Positions 1 through 6,967 of a DNA stretch of 14,016 nt are shown piece by piece. The DNA comes from SIG588 sp045654545. GTDB taxonomy: Bacteria; Bacillota; Clostridia; Oscillospirales; Acutalibacteraceae. The notes beneath the pieces are model-generated. The model was not told the DNA's origin and did no database searches. It saw only the letters and a program-made list of their open reading frames with translations. The stretch lies in the NCBI GenBank assembly GCA_045654545.1, contig JAZONO010000122.1, positions 1 through 14,016 on the forward strand, given 5' to 3'. Numbering within the stretch: position 1 is the first letter of the stretch; the number at the start of each line of letters is the position of its first letter. The translations under genes and the position numbers were made by a program.

Positions 1-95
1 GGGTGACCGCTTTTGGCGTGGAACGTGCCCTCGATAATGTCCATGCGGATACGGGTGGCCGTTGCCGCAAGACAAGTCTTTTCACGTGTGTCCAT
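1..95 (-). CDS. Transketolase, N-terminal subunit (partial, first 31 codons)
   Basis: Only the start of this gene is in the window; it runs off the left edge. The translation begins MDTREKTCLAATATRIRMDI and reaches AKSGHP at the edge. This matches the N-terminus of transketolase N-terminal subunits, where an arginine-rich helix precedes the conserved SGHPG thiamine-diphosphate/substrate loop. Transketolase moves two-carbon units between sugar phosphates in the non-oxidative pentose phosphate pathway. The start is ATG at 95-93, behind a GGAGGTTGT ribosome binding site (101-109). The nearby ATG at 100-98 runs directly into a stop. A split N/C-subunit enzyme is inferred from the short start; a full-length fused enzyme cannot be excluded. 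Its promoter must lie in or beyond the repeat element at 124-396. Confidence 0.85.
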   Translation of the reverse strand, partial: MDTREKTCLAATATRIRMDIIEGTFHAKSGH

Positions 96-121
96 TACAT
101 ACAACCTCCATGTTCGGTGAT

Positions 122-398
122 TAAGGTGACACGAGTAATCCAAACCTGCCTCTAAGCGGCATATTTCGGTGTTTTCCGCTCTTTTTTCTTTGACAGGCGC
201 GAGCCTGTCGGCAGAAAAGAAGAAACGGAAACCCCACGAAATCTGCTCGCTTTGAGGTCGAAGATTTTAAGAAGCACGGATTTTTCGGTCAACCAAGGCA
301 AAAACGGAGCCAATACTTCCGTATTGGCGAGTATTTTAACGCAGGGTGAACGAAAATCCGCCTTCTTAAAACAGGTTCGGATCGCTCGTGTCACCTTA
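122..398. mobile_element. MITE-like non-autonomous element with TA-flanked terminal inverted repeats
   Basis: The ends are perfect 12-bp inverted repeats, AGGTGACACGAG (124-135) and CTCGTGTCACCT (385-396), each followed outward by TA (122-123 and 397-398). The repeats continue imperfectly inward for about 25 bp. Inside are two large imperfect hairpins. One spans about 164-241 and is tipped by GACAGGC-GCGA-GCCTGTC (192-209). The other spans about 265-371, with TTTTAAGAAG (265-274) pairing CTTCTTAAAA (362-371), and is tipped by GCCAATAC-TTCC-GTATTGGC (309-328). There is no transposase. A TA target duplication would fit a Tc1/mariner/IS630-type source, but that is inference. It sits between the divergent transketolase and CPBP genes, so transcripts of the former may carry it in their leader. 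Confidence 0.65.
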
Positions 399-479
399 CC
401 CACATAGTATAGCATATCCGTTCGGAAAAAGGAAGAGGAATCCCGTAAAAATCGTGCGTTTTTTTACAAAAACCGACTC

Positions 480-508
480 TTTACAATCGGCGCGGTTTCT
501 GCTATACT
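480..508 (+). promoter_or_regulatory. Sigma-A promoter of the CPBP protease-tadA operon
   Basis: TTTACA (480-485) and TATACT (503-508) are separated by 17 bp. They lie about 30 bp upstream of the AAAGGAGGT ribosome binding site (526-534) and the ATG at 541. Both boxes are one or two mismatches from consensus. Confidence 0.8.
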
Positions 509-540
509 AAAAGGCATTGAAAAGGAAAGGAGGTCGGTGT

Positions 541-1536
541 ATGAATTACGAACAAACCCTCGGTGCCTATACCGCGGCACAACGCCGTGAGCGCAAAGAC
601 GTGCAAAAACGTGTGTGGTTTGTGGGAATCAGTATGGTTTTGACGTTGCCGTTGCAGTTTCTGATTGCGCGGCTGTTCGGTCGGTATCTGTTGGCGGCGG
701 AAGCAATCATGACCCGTTCCGTACCCGACCGCCTTGCCTATTACGCCATGTACGGCGGATACTACTGTGCCATGCTGTTGTTGCCGGTGGTGCTGTGTGC
801 TCTGCTGTTTCGCGTGTGGCCGCGCTTGCAGGCAGAGCGTCGTGACGTGGATGTCCCCACGGGGGTGCTCACGGCGCTGTTCGGCATGGGCTTTTGCCTG
901 TTGGCAAACTACATCACCAACTATTGGTTGATGTTTGCTTCGCAATTTGGTGTGCAACCGCATCAGGGAGATTACCATTCCGAAGCAGGCTGGTTGCCGT
1001 TGGTGCTGAATCTCGTCACCTATGCGCTGTTGCCTGCCGTGGTGGAGGAACTGGTGTTTCGCGGTTTTTACATTGCGGCGTTGCAACCGTCGGGCGAGCG
1101 GTGTGCGCTGGTACTGTCCGCGTTGCTGTTCGGTTTGGCGCACGGCAACCTCACACAGATGCCGTTTGCGTTTATGCTCGGGTTGCTGTTCGGCTGGCTG
1201 TTTTTGCGCACCGGTCGTCTGTGGCCGTGTATGCTCATCCATTTTCTGAACAATTCGCTGTCGGTCGTGTTCGATTCGCTCGGCACCTGCTTGCCCGAAA
1301 ACACCTATCGCGTGGTGCAAATGGCGGTGTATGCCGCCATTGTGCTGGTGGGCGCGGTGGCAGGTGTGTTGCTGGCGGTGCACCCGTCGTTTCGCGCGCT
1401 GACCCGTCCGCCGTGCGAACACCGCCGTGTCCTTTCCGCGCGCCGCCGCCGTCGGCTGGTGTGGTGCAACCCCTCGATGATCGTGGCGGTACTGGCATAC
1501 GGCGGATTGATGCTGTTGGAGGAATTGGTGAAATGA
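541..1536 (+). CDS. CPBP-family intramembrane metalloprotease (CAAX protease / Abi type)
   Basis: This is a 331-aa polytopic membrane protein. It carries the CPBP signature: EELVFRGF (Glu169, Glu170, Arg174), FGLAHGN with His201, and HFLNN with His234 and Asn238. These residues form the metal-binding active site of the Rce1/CPBP family. Hydrophobic segments lie near residues 27-45, 72-92, 107-125, 152-168, 186-200, 205-222, 258-280 and 311-327. An Arg-rich stretch at 300-305 is probably cytoplasmic. Family members process prenylated proteins in eukaryotes; bacterial ones are linked to peptide maturation or self-immunity, and the substrate here is unknown. I chose ATG 541 because AAAGGAGGT sits 6 bp upstream; a TTG at 517 would place that site inside the gene. 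The stop overlaps the tadA start (ATGA), so the two genes are translationally coupled. Confidence 0.9.
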   Translation: MNYEQTLGAYTAAQRRERKDVQKRVWFVGISMVLTLPLQFLIARLFGRYLLAAEAIMTRSVPDRLAYYAMYGGYYCAMLLLPVVLCALLFRVWPRLQAERRDVDVPTGVLTALFGMGFCLLANYITNYWLMFASQFGVQPHQGDYHSEAGWLPLVLNLVTYALLPAVVEELVFRGFYIAALQPSGERCALVLSALLFGLAHGNLTQMPFAFMLGLLFGWLFLRTGRLWPCMLIHFLNNSLSVVFDSLGTCLPENTYRVVQMAVYAAIVLVGAVAGVLLAVHPSFRALTRPPCEHRRVLSARRRRRLVWCNPSMIVAVLAYGGLMLLEELVK

Positions 1537-2012
1537 CGCCGCAGGACTATATGCAACGGGCGTTGGAACTGGCCCGTGAAGCCGCCGCCGAAGGGGAAGT
1601 GCCTGTTGGTGCGGTAGTGGTGAAAGGCGATGAGATCGTCGGTGTGGGGCGCAATCGGCGCGAATGCGGCAAGCACGCCCTGGCACACGCCGAATTGGAG
1701 GCGATCCACAACGCCTGCCGCACACTGGGCGGTTGGCGGCTGTCGGGGTGTGACCTGTACGTGACACTCGAACCGTGCCCCATGTGCGCAGGGGCGATCA
1801 TCAATGCCCGTATCGACCGCGTGTTTTACGGCGCGAAAGATCCGAAAGCAGGCAGTTGCGGCTCACTAGTCACCCTGTTCGACCTGCCGTATAACCACCG
1901 TCCCGAAACGGTGAGCGGCGTGTTGGAAGAGGAATGCAGCGACCTGTTGAGCACGTTTTTTGCCGACCTGCGCAAACGAAAGATACAAAAATATACCCCC
2001 AAAGAAAAATGA
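1533..2012 (+). CDS. tadA: tRNA-specific adenosine(34) deaminase TadA
   Basis: TadA converts adenosine 34 of tRNA-Arg(ACG) to inosine, which allows wobble decoding of CGN codons. The 159-aa protein has the zinc deaminase motif HAE (His52, catalytic Glu54) and PCPMC (Cys82 and Cys85, the other zinc ligands). The usual flanking blocks are also present: GEVPVGAVVV, NARIDRVFYGAKDPKAG and the C-terminal FFADLRKRK helix. Length is typical of the family. It starts at the ATGA overlap with the CPBP gene, with TTGGAGGAAT about 8 bp upstream. The function is housekeeping; its coupling to a CPBP protease is not an association I recognise. The operon ends at the strong hairpin immediately after the stop. 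Confidence 0.96.
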   Translation: MTPQDYMQRALELAREAAAEGEVPVGAVVVKGDEIVGVGRNRRECGKHALAHAELEAIHNACRTLGGWRLSGCDLYVTLEPCPMCAGAIINARIDRVFYGAKDPKAGSCGSLVTLFDLPYNHRPETVSGVLEEECSDLLSTFFADLRKRKIQKYTPKEK

Positions 2013-2041
2013 GTTGCCTTTTTCGAAAGGCAACTCATTTT
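2006..2041. terminator. Bidirectional intrinsic terminator between tadA and the GT4 gene
   Basis: A perfect 16-bp stem (2006-2021 pairing with 2026-2041) is capped by a TTCG tetraloop. Its core is GAGTTGCCTTT / AAAGGCAACTC. The outer A/T pairs supply a U-tract in either direction, which suits two convergent genes. The tadA stop codon lies within the left arm. Confidence 0.9.
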
Positions 2042-2046
2042 GTCAT

Positions 2047-3231
2047 TTAGTAGAGTGCAAGATAGTTCGCAGTCATGGCGGCGATGGCATAGCGTTCGCG
2101 CGCTTCGGCCACCATTTTGTCGGTGTCGTAAGCGGTGTTCAGCGCTTTGTGCAAAGCCGCTTCCAGCGCATCGGCATTCCCCTGTTTCACAAAGGTGCTG
2201 AAATCGGGCAATGCAATGGTTTCGGGTGCGCCGGCTTCATAACCCACCACGGGGGTGCCGCAACACAGCGATTCCGCCGTCACCATCGAAAAGGTTTCGC
2301 GCAGGCTGGTGAGCAGGGTGACGTCCGCCATGGTGTAATACGCCGCCATTTCGCGACGGTCGGTCGTGTGTGAAACGGGAATTACGTTGGGCGGCAAGGC
2401 GGTGGGATCGCTTTTGAACCCGACCACCACAAACCGATGGTGCGGCATGCGGCGCGCCATCTCCAACACGGTTTCGCCGCCTTTCAGCGGATCGTAAAAG
2501 TTTGGGGTGACGTGCAAGATCACCTTTTCATCGGGCGCGATGCCGTGCCGTTCACGCAGCGCAGGCTCACGGTTCGGTGAAAACACGGCAGTGTCCAACC
2601 CGTTTTCCACCGTGGCAAAGCGCCGCCCTTCAAAAATGGGGGAAGCCGAAGCGCGCGCGGTCAACCACGGCGAAACCCCCACCACCGTCAGTTCGGAAAA
2701 GTCGGCAACCGCCGCCTTCATTTTGCGGTAGCAGTGGCGTGCATCGTCGCGCCACCATCGGGTGAGGATGCCGCGCATCTGCGGACAATCGTGACATTCC
2801 GTTCGCCATTTTTCGCATTCCATCGCGTGGGCACAGCCGGCCGTATGCATAAGCTCCGCGTGCAAGGTCAACACGGTGGGAATGTGATGCTTTTTCAAAA
2901 ACCGTATCAAGCGATACACGTTGATAAAATGCCCGTTCAAGCAATGCAGATGCACCGTATCGGGTTGTGCGCGGCGAATCAAACGAAGCAGGCGTGCGGT
3001 GGCGATGGGCGAGAAACCAAATTCTACCCCCCAAAGCCGCGAGAGAATTGCGTGTGCTTTTGCCTCCCAGTCGGAGGAAACGCGATATACGTTGTGGGTA
3101 TCGGGCGCGCGGTACCGTCCGTAACAAGCGATCATCTCGTGCCCCTGTGCTTCGGCGGTGCGGTGAATATCCGCCATGATCTTGCCGGTGCTTCCGCGGT
3201 CAAAAAAGCAGTTGACCTGCAACACGCGCAT
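2047..3231 (-). CDS. GT4-family glycosyltransferase (WcaL / exopolysaccharide type)
   Basis: This 394-aa protein has a GT-B fold of family GT4, which transfers sugar from a nucleotide sugar with retention of configuration. The N-terminal domain begins MRVLQVNCFFDRGSTGKI, with a glycine-containing loop near residues 13-17. A cysteine-rich insert carries Cys133, Cys139, Cys146 and Cys149 in a GC-x5-C-xxW-x3-C-xx-CP pattern, as seen in colanic-acid-type GT4 enzymes. The C-terminal domain has VENGLD (208-213), the sugar-nucleotide E-x7-E motif (Glu312, Glu320, in RETFSMVTAESLCCGTPVVG) and GAPE. The start ATG at 3231 follows an AGAGGTGA ribosome binding site. It is a single-gene unit with its own strong promoter and shares a terminator with tadA. 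The donor and acceptor sugars cannot be told from sequence; surface polysaccharide synthesis is the likely role. Confidence 0.9.
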   Translation of the reverse strand: MRVLQVNCFFDRGSTGKIMADIHRTAEAQGHEMIACYGRYRAPDTHNVYRVSSDWEAKAHAILSRLWGVEFGFSPIATARLLRLIRRAQPDTVHLHCLNGHFINVYRLIRFLKKHHIPTVLTLHAELMHTAGCAHAMECEKWRTECHDCPQMRGILTRWWRDDARHCYRKMKAAVADFSELTVVGVSPWLTARASASPIFEGRRFATVENGLDTAVFSPNREPALRERHGIAPDEKVILHVTPNFYDPLKGGETVLEMARRMPHHRFVVVGFKSDPTALPPNVIPVSHTTDRREMAAYYTMADVTLLTSLRETFSMVTAESLCCGTPVVGYEAGAPETIALPDFSTFVKQGNADALEAALHKALNTAYDTDKMVAEARERYAIAAMTANYLALY

Positions 3232-3263
3232 ACGCTCACCTCTTTCGGTTTGACATCAGTGCT

Positions 3264-3292
3264 ATTATAATGAAAACACGCCCCCTTGTCAA
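3264..3292 (-). promoter_or_regulatory. Consensus sigma-A promoter of the GT4 gene
   Basis: Read on the minus strand, TTGACA (3292-3287) and TATAAT (3269-3264) are both perfect consensus hexamers with a 17-bp spacer. They lie about 33 bp upstream of the ATG at 3231, predicting strong constitutive expression. Confidence 0.92.
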
Positions 3293-3396
3293 CGGTAAAT
3301 TTTCCGAGGCACAACAAGGGGTATGTTTTTGTAAAATAGCCAAAACCGTAATATTCTTCCTCGATTATACGATTTGTAAACAACAAAACCTTTCCT

Positions 3397-3426
3397 CTTG
3401 CGTTTTTGGAGGGAATGTGGTACTAT
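3397..3426 (+). promoter_or_regulatory. Tentative promoter of rpe
   Basis: TTGCGT (about 3398-3403) and TACTAT (3421-3426) have a 17-bp spacer upstream of rpe, but the match to consensus is weak. Another weak option is TTGTAA/TATTCT around 3330-3358. A GGAGG (3408-3412) lies inside this interval and would only be transcribed from the upstream option. Confidence 0.3.
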
Positions 3427-3483
3427 ATGAACGACTATACAACGCGCGCGAAGCGCAAATGGCAAAGGACGTGCATACAATGA
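3427..3483 (+). CDS. Possible 18-codon leader ORF overlapping the rpe start
   Basis: An ATG at 3427 opens an 18-codon frame, MNDYTTRAKRKWQRTCIQ, whose TGA (3481-3483) overlaps the rpe ATG (3480-3482) as ATGA. A GGAGGG lies about 13 bp upstream of 3427, further than ideal; an in-frame ATG at 3415 is too close to it. The peptide is basic and matches nothing I recognise. The coupling geometry makes a leader peptide possible, but chance is a serious alternative. Confidence 0.25.
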   Translation: MNDYTTRAKRKWQRTCIQ

Positions 3484-4124
3484 AGATTTCTCCCTCGGTT
3501 ATGACTTGTGATTTCTCGCGCTTGGACCGCGCGGTGGCGGCGGCGGATGCGTGGGGCGTGGATCGCCTGCATCTGGACGTGATGGACGGCGTGTTTGTGC
3601 CGAACCTCTCGTTTGGTCCGCCGGTGATCGCCTCGTTGCGTCCGCTCACAACGATGCCGTTTGACGTGCACCTGATGGTGCAGGATCCTGCCGCGTTGCT
3701 GGATGCCTATGTGAAAGCAGGCGCGGATATGATCACGATTCACGCGGAGTGTTCCTCGCCGCTGGGAGAAACACTCCGTCGCATCCGCGAGGCCGGATGC
3801 AAGGTGGGGTTGTCGCTCAACCCCGGCACGCCCGTGGAGGTGCTGTGGCCCTATTTGCCGCTGTTGGATCTGGTGTTGGTGATGACGGTGCAACCCGGTT
3901 TCGGCGGTCAATCCTTCCGCCCCGAGTGTTTGCCCAAAATCACCGCGATCCGCGCGGAATGCAATCGACTTGGGCTGGACATCGACATCGAGGTGGATGG
4001 CGGCGTGAAGGCCGCCAACATCAAAGAGGTGGCGGCCGCCGGTGCTTCCTCGGTCGTGATGGGCAGTGCGCTGTATGATGCGGCGGACCCTGCCCCTCTG
4101 CTCGCTTTGGCGCGTTCACTGTGA
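3480..4124 (+). CDS. rpe: Ribulose-phosphate 3-epimerase
   Basis: Rpe interconverts D-ribulose 5-phosphate and D-xylulose 5-phosphate, feeding transketolase in the pentose phosphate pathway. The 214-aa TIM-barrel protein has every family block: KISPSVM with Ser6, LHLDVMDGVFVPN with His31 and Asp33, VHLMV with His64, VQPGFGGQ, and EVDGGV with Asp173. The His/Asp residues are the metal ligands and the two catalytic aspartates. I chose ATG 3480, which gives the standard N-terminus, with AAAGGAC about 10 bp upstream. In-frame ATG 3459 and GTG 3417 (4 bp after GGAGG) would add 7 or 21 residues and cannot be excluded. The gene ends 9 bp inside the convergent MecA-like gene. Confidence 0.96.
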   Translation: MKISPSVMTCDFSRLDRAVAAADAWGVDRLHLDVMDGVFVPNLSFGPPVIASLRPLTTMPFDVHLMVQDPAALLDAYVKAGADMITIHAECSSPLGETLRRIREAGCKVGLSLNPGTPVEVLWPYLPLLDLVLVMTVQPGFGGQSFRPECLPKITAIRAECNRLGLDIDIEVDGGVKAANIKEVAAAGASSVVMGSALYDAADPAPLLALARSL

Positions 4125-4631
4125 GCGTGTGCGCAAAAACAGTTGCGGCAACGCGTCGCACGTAAGCCATGCATCGCCGTGCTCTGCCACGAAGGCTTCG
4201 GTTTCGGTGGTGGGGCGTGCACATTCCGCCAGCGCCGCAAACGGCGGCACACCGCACAGAATCAGCCGAAACCCGTCGGCGGTGCGGTACAGCGAACTGC
4301 TTTCGCCCTCTGCATGGGTGGGGTGTTGCCACGCGGCGGCAATCTGCAACAGCGCATCTTCGTCCGCAATGTGAAACACAGAGGGTGCACTTGCTTCTTG
4401 CGGTGTGACAAGCAGTAAACACCCGTCGGCGGTGGGGAGTGCCTCCACCGAGCACGCGCCTTTGGGCGCAAACCCGACACGGCGGCGCGCCACCTGCAAC
4501 ACGGTGCGCAACATACGCTGTGTTTTGGGGTCGTGTGAATGCAATCTATCAAAACTGAGCCCTATGGCGGTGAGCTCATCATCCGATAAGAGCAGTGCAA
4601 GGCACCCGTTATCGGTCACGTTTACCTGCAA
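4116..4631 (-). CDS. Short MecA-like adaptor protein
   Basis: The 171-aa product resembles the MecA family (adaptors that deliver substrates to the ClpC-ClpP protease; 'negative regulator of genetic competence'). The N-terminal pattern MQVNVTDNGCLALLLSDDEL corresponds to the MecA ubiquitin-like start followed by the DL-containing helix. A segment near residues 60-76 (CSVEALPTADGCLLLVT) fits the next family block, and the C-terminal half alternates hydrophobic strands and helices. It is shorter than typical MecA (about 220-240 aa), so the linker is reduced. The start is TTG at 4631, with GAGGG 6-7 bp upstream and an in-frame stop four codons further up; no better start exists. It is divergent from rnfC and convergent with rpe. 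Family membership is moderately certain; the substrate is unknown. Confidence 0.65.
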   Translation of the reverse strand: MQVNVTDNGCLALLLSDDELTAIGLSFDRLHSHDPKTQRMLRTVLQVARRRVGFAPKGACSVEALPTADGCLLLVTPQEASAPSVFHIADEDALLQIAAAWQHPTHAEGESSSLYRTADGFRLILCGVPPFAALAECARPTTETEAFVAEHGDAWLTCDALPQLFLRTRSQ

Positions 4632-4665
4632 TGGGATCCCTCATTTCTCGCATAAATCTACCTCC

Positions 4666-4695
4666 ATCATACCGCAAGGCGCACCGCGTGCGCAA
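4666..4695 (-). promoter_or_regulatory. Possible promoter of the MecA-like gene
   Basis: On the minus strand, TATGAT (4671-4666) lies 18 bp downstream of a weak TTGCGC (4695-4690). The spacer includes a GC-rich dyad, GCGCAC-CGC-GTGCGC (4679-4693). If this promoter is used, transcription starts close to or inside the GGAGG at 4665-4661, so that ribosome site would be lost and the GAGGG before TTG 4631 would be used instead. No clear plus-strand promoter for rnfC was found in this interval. Confidence 0.4.
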
Positions 4696-4730
4696 GTGGG
4701 GATGGTTGGAAACGAAAGGTGTGAACCCTC

Positions 4731-5978
4731 ATGTCCCTGTTTTCTCCACGTGGGATGCGTCTGCCCTCGCTGAAAGAGCCTGCGGCCGGACGCGCTGTGG
4801 AAGAGCCCCAAACCCTCACACGGGTGTACTTGCCGCTCTCGCAAGGGGAAAAGACCCGTGTGAGCCTGCATCGGTACGCTTCGGCGCTGTGCGGACAAAC
4901 GGTGGCGAAACCCGTCGGTAAAAAGACCGTGCCGATCCTCTCGTCGGTCAGCGGTGTGTATACCGATCAAACAACCTTCTCCCACCCAGTATATGGCGAG
5001 ACGACCTGTCTGGTGATGGATTGCATGGATGTGCGCCGCCCACCGGCAGGGGAACGGGCAGACGTGACCGATCTGTCCGCCGAAAAGATACTGGAAGCGG
5101 CGCGCACGTGCGCCGTTCGGGACGAGTTGGACGGACGGTATCTCTACGATAAATTGCAAGAATGGGCCACCGAAGGCTGTGACGTGTTGGTGGGCGATGC
5201 GGTGGAAAATCAACCGTATGCCAGTGCCGCCTGGGCGGTGCTGAACGAAAGTGCGGAAGCGGTGTACGAAGGGCTTACCCTCGCGGCACGCGTGGTGGGT
5301 GCTTCGGAATACCACCTGGCGGTGCAACCCCTGCCTGCCGATCATCGCCGTGCGTTGCGTCAGCGCCTTGGCGGCGACGAAAAGCTGTTCCAGGTGCGCA
5401 GTAAATATCCGACGGTGGATTACACCGAAAACCCTAAGAGCAAAACGGTGCGCCGCATCGGCGTGCAGGCATTGCTTGCGCTGTTGCGTGCCGCCGCGTT
5501 CGGTGAAGGGCACACGGCTTGCGTGGTCACCGTAGCAGGCGAAGCGGTGGCGACACCGCGCAACCTGCGTGTGCCGTTCGGCACGCCGGCTTCGGCGTTG
5601 CTTCGCCTGTGCGGTCTGTCCGCCGACCCGACGGTTATCCTCTTTGGCGATCTGATGACGGGTGTGGCGGTGACCGATGAGGAAATGCCGATTTTGGCAG
5701 GGGTGACCTGCCTGCTTGCGTTGGTCGATCCACCCCGTCCGACAGCGGACGTGTGCGTGGGTTGCGGTCGTTGCGTGCAGGTGTGCCACGCAGGCTTGTT
5801 GCCGGAAGCCATTGTGCAACGGTTGGAAAAAGGGCAAAACGAGTACATCAAAGCGCTTCACGCCGAACAATGCGATAATTGCGGTGCGTGTTCCGCCGTG
5901 TGCCCTGCAGGGCGAGATCTTGCGATGTCCATTGCCACGGTGGCAAAGGTGATTGCCGAAGGAGGTGTTGAGCCGTGA
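4731..5978 (+). CDS. rnfC: RnfC-like electron transport complex subunit C (divergent)
   Basis: This 415-aa protein is the peripheral iron-sulphur subunit of an Rnf-type complex. Residues about 30-100 match the RnfC barrel-sandwich domain (YLPLSQGEKTRVSLHRYA, SSVSGVYTDQTTFSHPVYGE). The C-terminus has two ferredoxin-like clusters: Cys342, 345, 348, 352 and Cys381, 384, 387, 391. The central domain is recognisable (VGDAVENQPYASAAW, VRSKYPTVDY, VPFGTP) but lacks key family residues. The GGAGFPT nucleotide/FMN loop is replaced by DELDGRYLYDKLQ (131-143), ECEPY reads VENQPY, and the YPxGxE motif reads YPTVDY. The usual GGxHP start is also missing. In canonical Rnf, RnfC oxidises or reduces NAD(H). 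Here NAD binding is doubtful, so the partner is unknown. ATG 4731 follows AAAGGT about 10 bp upstream. It is the first gene of a four-gene operon; its stop overlaps the rnfD start. Confidence 0.85.
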   Translation: MSLFSPRGMRLPSLKEPAAGRAVEEPQTLTRVYLPLSQGEKTRVSLHRYASALCGQTVAKPVGKKTVPILSSVSGVYTDQTTFSHPVYGETTCLVMDCMDVRRPPAGERADVTDLSAEKILEAARTCAVRDELDGRYLYDKLQEWATEGCDVLVGDAVENQPYASAAWAVLNESAEAVYEGLTLAARVVGASEYHLAVQPLPADHRRALRQRLGGDEKLFQVRSKYPTVDYTENPKSKTVRRIGVQALLALLRAAAFGEGHTACVVTVAGEAVATPRNLRVPFGTPASALLRLCGLSADPTVILFGDLMTGVAVTDEEMPILAGVTCLLALVDPPRPTADVCVGCGRCVQVCHAGLLPEAIVQRLEKGQNEYIKALHAEQCDNCGACSAVCPAGRDLAMSIATVAKVIAEGGVEP

Positions 5979-6967
5979 CGGCTTTTCGCACGACGCCGCA
6001 CCTGCGGCAAACCGAATCCGCCACCTCTCGTTGTTGGGATATGCTCATTCCGTTGGTACCGCTCACGGTGTATTCCTGTGTGTATTACGGATGGCGTCCG
6101 CTGATCGTGGTGTTGATCTCGGTCGTGTCCGCGATGGTGTTTGAGTTGCTCGGCTATGCCCTGCAAATGAAACGTGCGCCCCTCACCGACGGCACCGCCG
6201 CCGTGACGGGCGGTGTGATCGGGCTGGTGATGTCCCCCATCGTGCCGTACTGGTTGCCTGTGGTGGCGTGTGCGGTGGCGATTTTGGTGGCAAAACTGCC
6301 GTTTGGCGGTCGCGGACGCAATTTGTTTAACCCGGCGGCGACGGGACTTGCCTTTATCACGGTGTGTTTCCCCACGCAGATGTTCGCCTATCCCGATCCC
6401 GAACGCCCCATTACCGAACTTTCGCAGGTGATCCGCGCGGTGTCGCCTGCCGCGTTGATCCAAACGGGAGCAACGCCGCACATCAGCCCCATGGACATCG
6501 TGCTCAGCAATTTCCCGAGCCCGATCGGCTCGGTGATGATCATTCTGGTCGGCTGTATGTTGTATCTGTTCGTGCGGCGCGCTTCGTCGCCGAGCATTGT
6601 GTTGCCGTTCCTTGCCACCTGTGCGTTGGGCGCGGCGTTGTTTCCGCGCGTGAACAGCGGTGTGGGGGCGAGCGTGCTGTTGGAACTGTGCGCCGGCTAC
6701 TTAATGATCACCGCCGTGTTTTTGATCGCGGATCCCACCACCGCACCGCGCCATTGGCTGGCACGCATCGTGTACGGTGTGTTGGCAGGCGCGTTGGTGA
6801 TGACCTTGCGCCACGTGGGCAAGTTCGAAGAAGGCGCGTGCTTTGCCGTGTTGCTGTGCAACCTGTTCTCCAACATCCTGGATCGCAACTGCTGGAAACT
6901 GTGTTATCATCTGCCGCGCTTGTGGCGGCGTGAAAAGGCGACCGAGGGAGGTGACACCCATGAGTGA
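5975..6967 (+). CDS. rnfD: RnfD-like membrane flavoprotein subunit D
   Basis: This 330-aa polytopic membrane protein belongs to the RnfD/NqrB family. Conserved blocks include PHLRQTESATSRCWDMLIPL at the N-terminus, APLTDGTAAVTGGVIGLVMSP (68-88), KLPFGGRGRNLFNPAATG (107-124) and the late helices around IADPTTAPRH (251-260). The flavin-attachment motif [S/T]GAT is present as TGAT, residues 164-167, so Thr167 is the expected site for covalent FMN added by an ApbE flavin transferase. The start is GTG at 5975, with GGAGGTG 7 bp upstream, overlapping the rnfC stop (GTGA). The stop overlaps rnfE by 8 bp. In canonical operons rnfG follows here; it is absent. Confidence 0.92.
   Translation: MTAFRTTPHLRQTESATSRCWDMLIPLVPLTVYSCVYYGWRPLIVVLISVVSAMVFELLGYALQMKRAPLTDGTAAVTGGVIGLVMSPIVPYWLPVVACAVAILVAKLPFGGRGRNLFNPAATGLAFITVCFPTQMFAYPDPERPITELSQVIRAVSPAALIQTGATPHISPMDIVLSNFPSPIGSVMIILVGCMLYLFVRRASSPSIVLPFLATCALGAALFPRVNSGVGASVLLELCAGYLMITAVFLIADPTTAPRHWLARIVYGVLAGALVMTLRHVGKFEEGACFAVLLCNLFSNILDRNCWKLCYHLPRLWRREKATEGGDTHE

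Noticed and set aside
152..415. 87-codon minus-strand frame inside the MITE-like element
   Set aside because: It lies across the terminal repeat and both hairpins, has no clear ribosome site and matches no family; it is a by-product of the repeat.
894..1532. Upstream in-frame extension of TadA to about 372 codons
   Set aside because: The extension overlaps the CPBP gene and has no family similarity; the ATGA start at 1533 has a proper ribosome site and gives the normal TadA length.
502..1767. 421-codon minus-strand open frame opposite the CPBP and tadA genes
   Set aside because: His/Gln/Arg-rich composition typical of an antisense shadow in GC-rich DNA; the plus strand has clear family motifs.
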